A stretch of DNA of 5,244 bases from Clostridiales bacterium UBA7011. GTDB lineage: Bacteria > Bacillota > Clostridia > Oscillospirales > Butyricicoccaceae. Of the stretch, positions 5,211 through 5,244 are shown in pieces. The notes under the pieces are model-generated. The model did not search any database. It was not told the DNA's origin and worked only from the letters and a program-made list of their open reading frames with translations. The position numbers and the translations under genes are program-made. Positions within the stretch are counted from its first letter, which is position 1, and each line of letters starts with the position of its first letter. The DNA lies in the NCBI GenBank assembly GCA_002449635.1, contig DJXF01000044.1:1227-6470 (forward strand). Direction: 5' to 3'.

Positions 5211-5244
5211 TATATCGTTGAGGATACCATTGTGCATCCGAATC

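Noticed and set aside
1..5244. Catabolite-responsive (cre) sites, CRISPR repeats, insertion sequences, tRNA or rRNA genes
   Set aside because: Scanning by eye found no match to the cre consensus in promoter regions, no repeat arrays, no transposase-like reading frames or terminal repeats, and no tRNA/rRNA-like sequence. Weak cre-like fragments inside coding regions lacked the central CG.

Overview
The window looks like chromosomal DNA from a fermentative gut-type Clostridia member (Firmicutes), plausibly Oscillospiraceae/Butyricicoccaceae-like. The base composition is moderately GC-rich with GC-leaning codon use. Shine-Dalgarno sites are strong (AGGAGG-type) and promoters are of the sigma-A type. 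The gene content also fits: a pyruvate phosphate dikinase, an LCP envelope protein, a glycerol dehydrogenase, a uridine phosphorylase and a butyryl-CoA:acetate CoA-transferase-like enzyme. The taxonomic placement is inference from gene content, not a measured result.

Layout. (1) Positions 1-149, minus strand: the first 49 codons of pyruvate phosphate dikinase (ppdK), running off the left edge, with a TATAAT extended -10 promoter near 222-230 and an AT-rich dyad just upstream of it. (2) Positions 150-514: divergent intergenic region with a long pyrimidine-rich tract and a promoter firing rightward. (3) Positions 515-1489, plus: an LytR-CpsA-Psr (LCP) phosphotransferase starting at a GTG with a perfect Shine-Dalgarno site, closed by a 14-bp hairpin terminator at 1494-1529. 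(4) Positions 1583-3604, plus: a promoter with an overlapping 16-bp imperfect palindrome (candidate operator), a leader with a hairpin, then gldA (glycerol dehydrogenase) and, 30 bp later, udp (uridine phosphorylase), an apparent two-gene operon. (5) A terminator at 3628-3670 lies between the convergent udp and the next gene and can serve both. (6) Positions 3678-5015, minus: an acetyl-CoA hydrolase/transferase-family CoA-transferase with its own promoter at 5098-5125. (7) A strong rightward promoter at 5182-5210 drives a gene whose coding region lies beyond the right edge.

How the genes fit together. PPDK interconverts pyruvate and phosphoenolpyruvate using pyrophosphate. GldA exchanges NADH between glycerol and dihydroxyacetone. 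Udp releases ribose-1-phosphate and uracil from uridine. The CoA-transferase swaps CoA between an acyl-CoA (probably butyryl-CoA) and acetate. They are compatible with one central-carbon and redox economy but are four separate transcription units, and I see no dedicated multi-gene system. Nothing resembles a mobile element, CRISPR array, tRNA/rRNA or defence system. The points most worth checking are the candidate operator on the gldA promoter, the AT-rich dyad upstream of the ppdK promoter, and active-site differences in Udp and the CoA-transferase.
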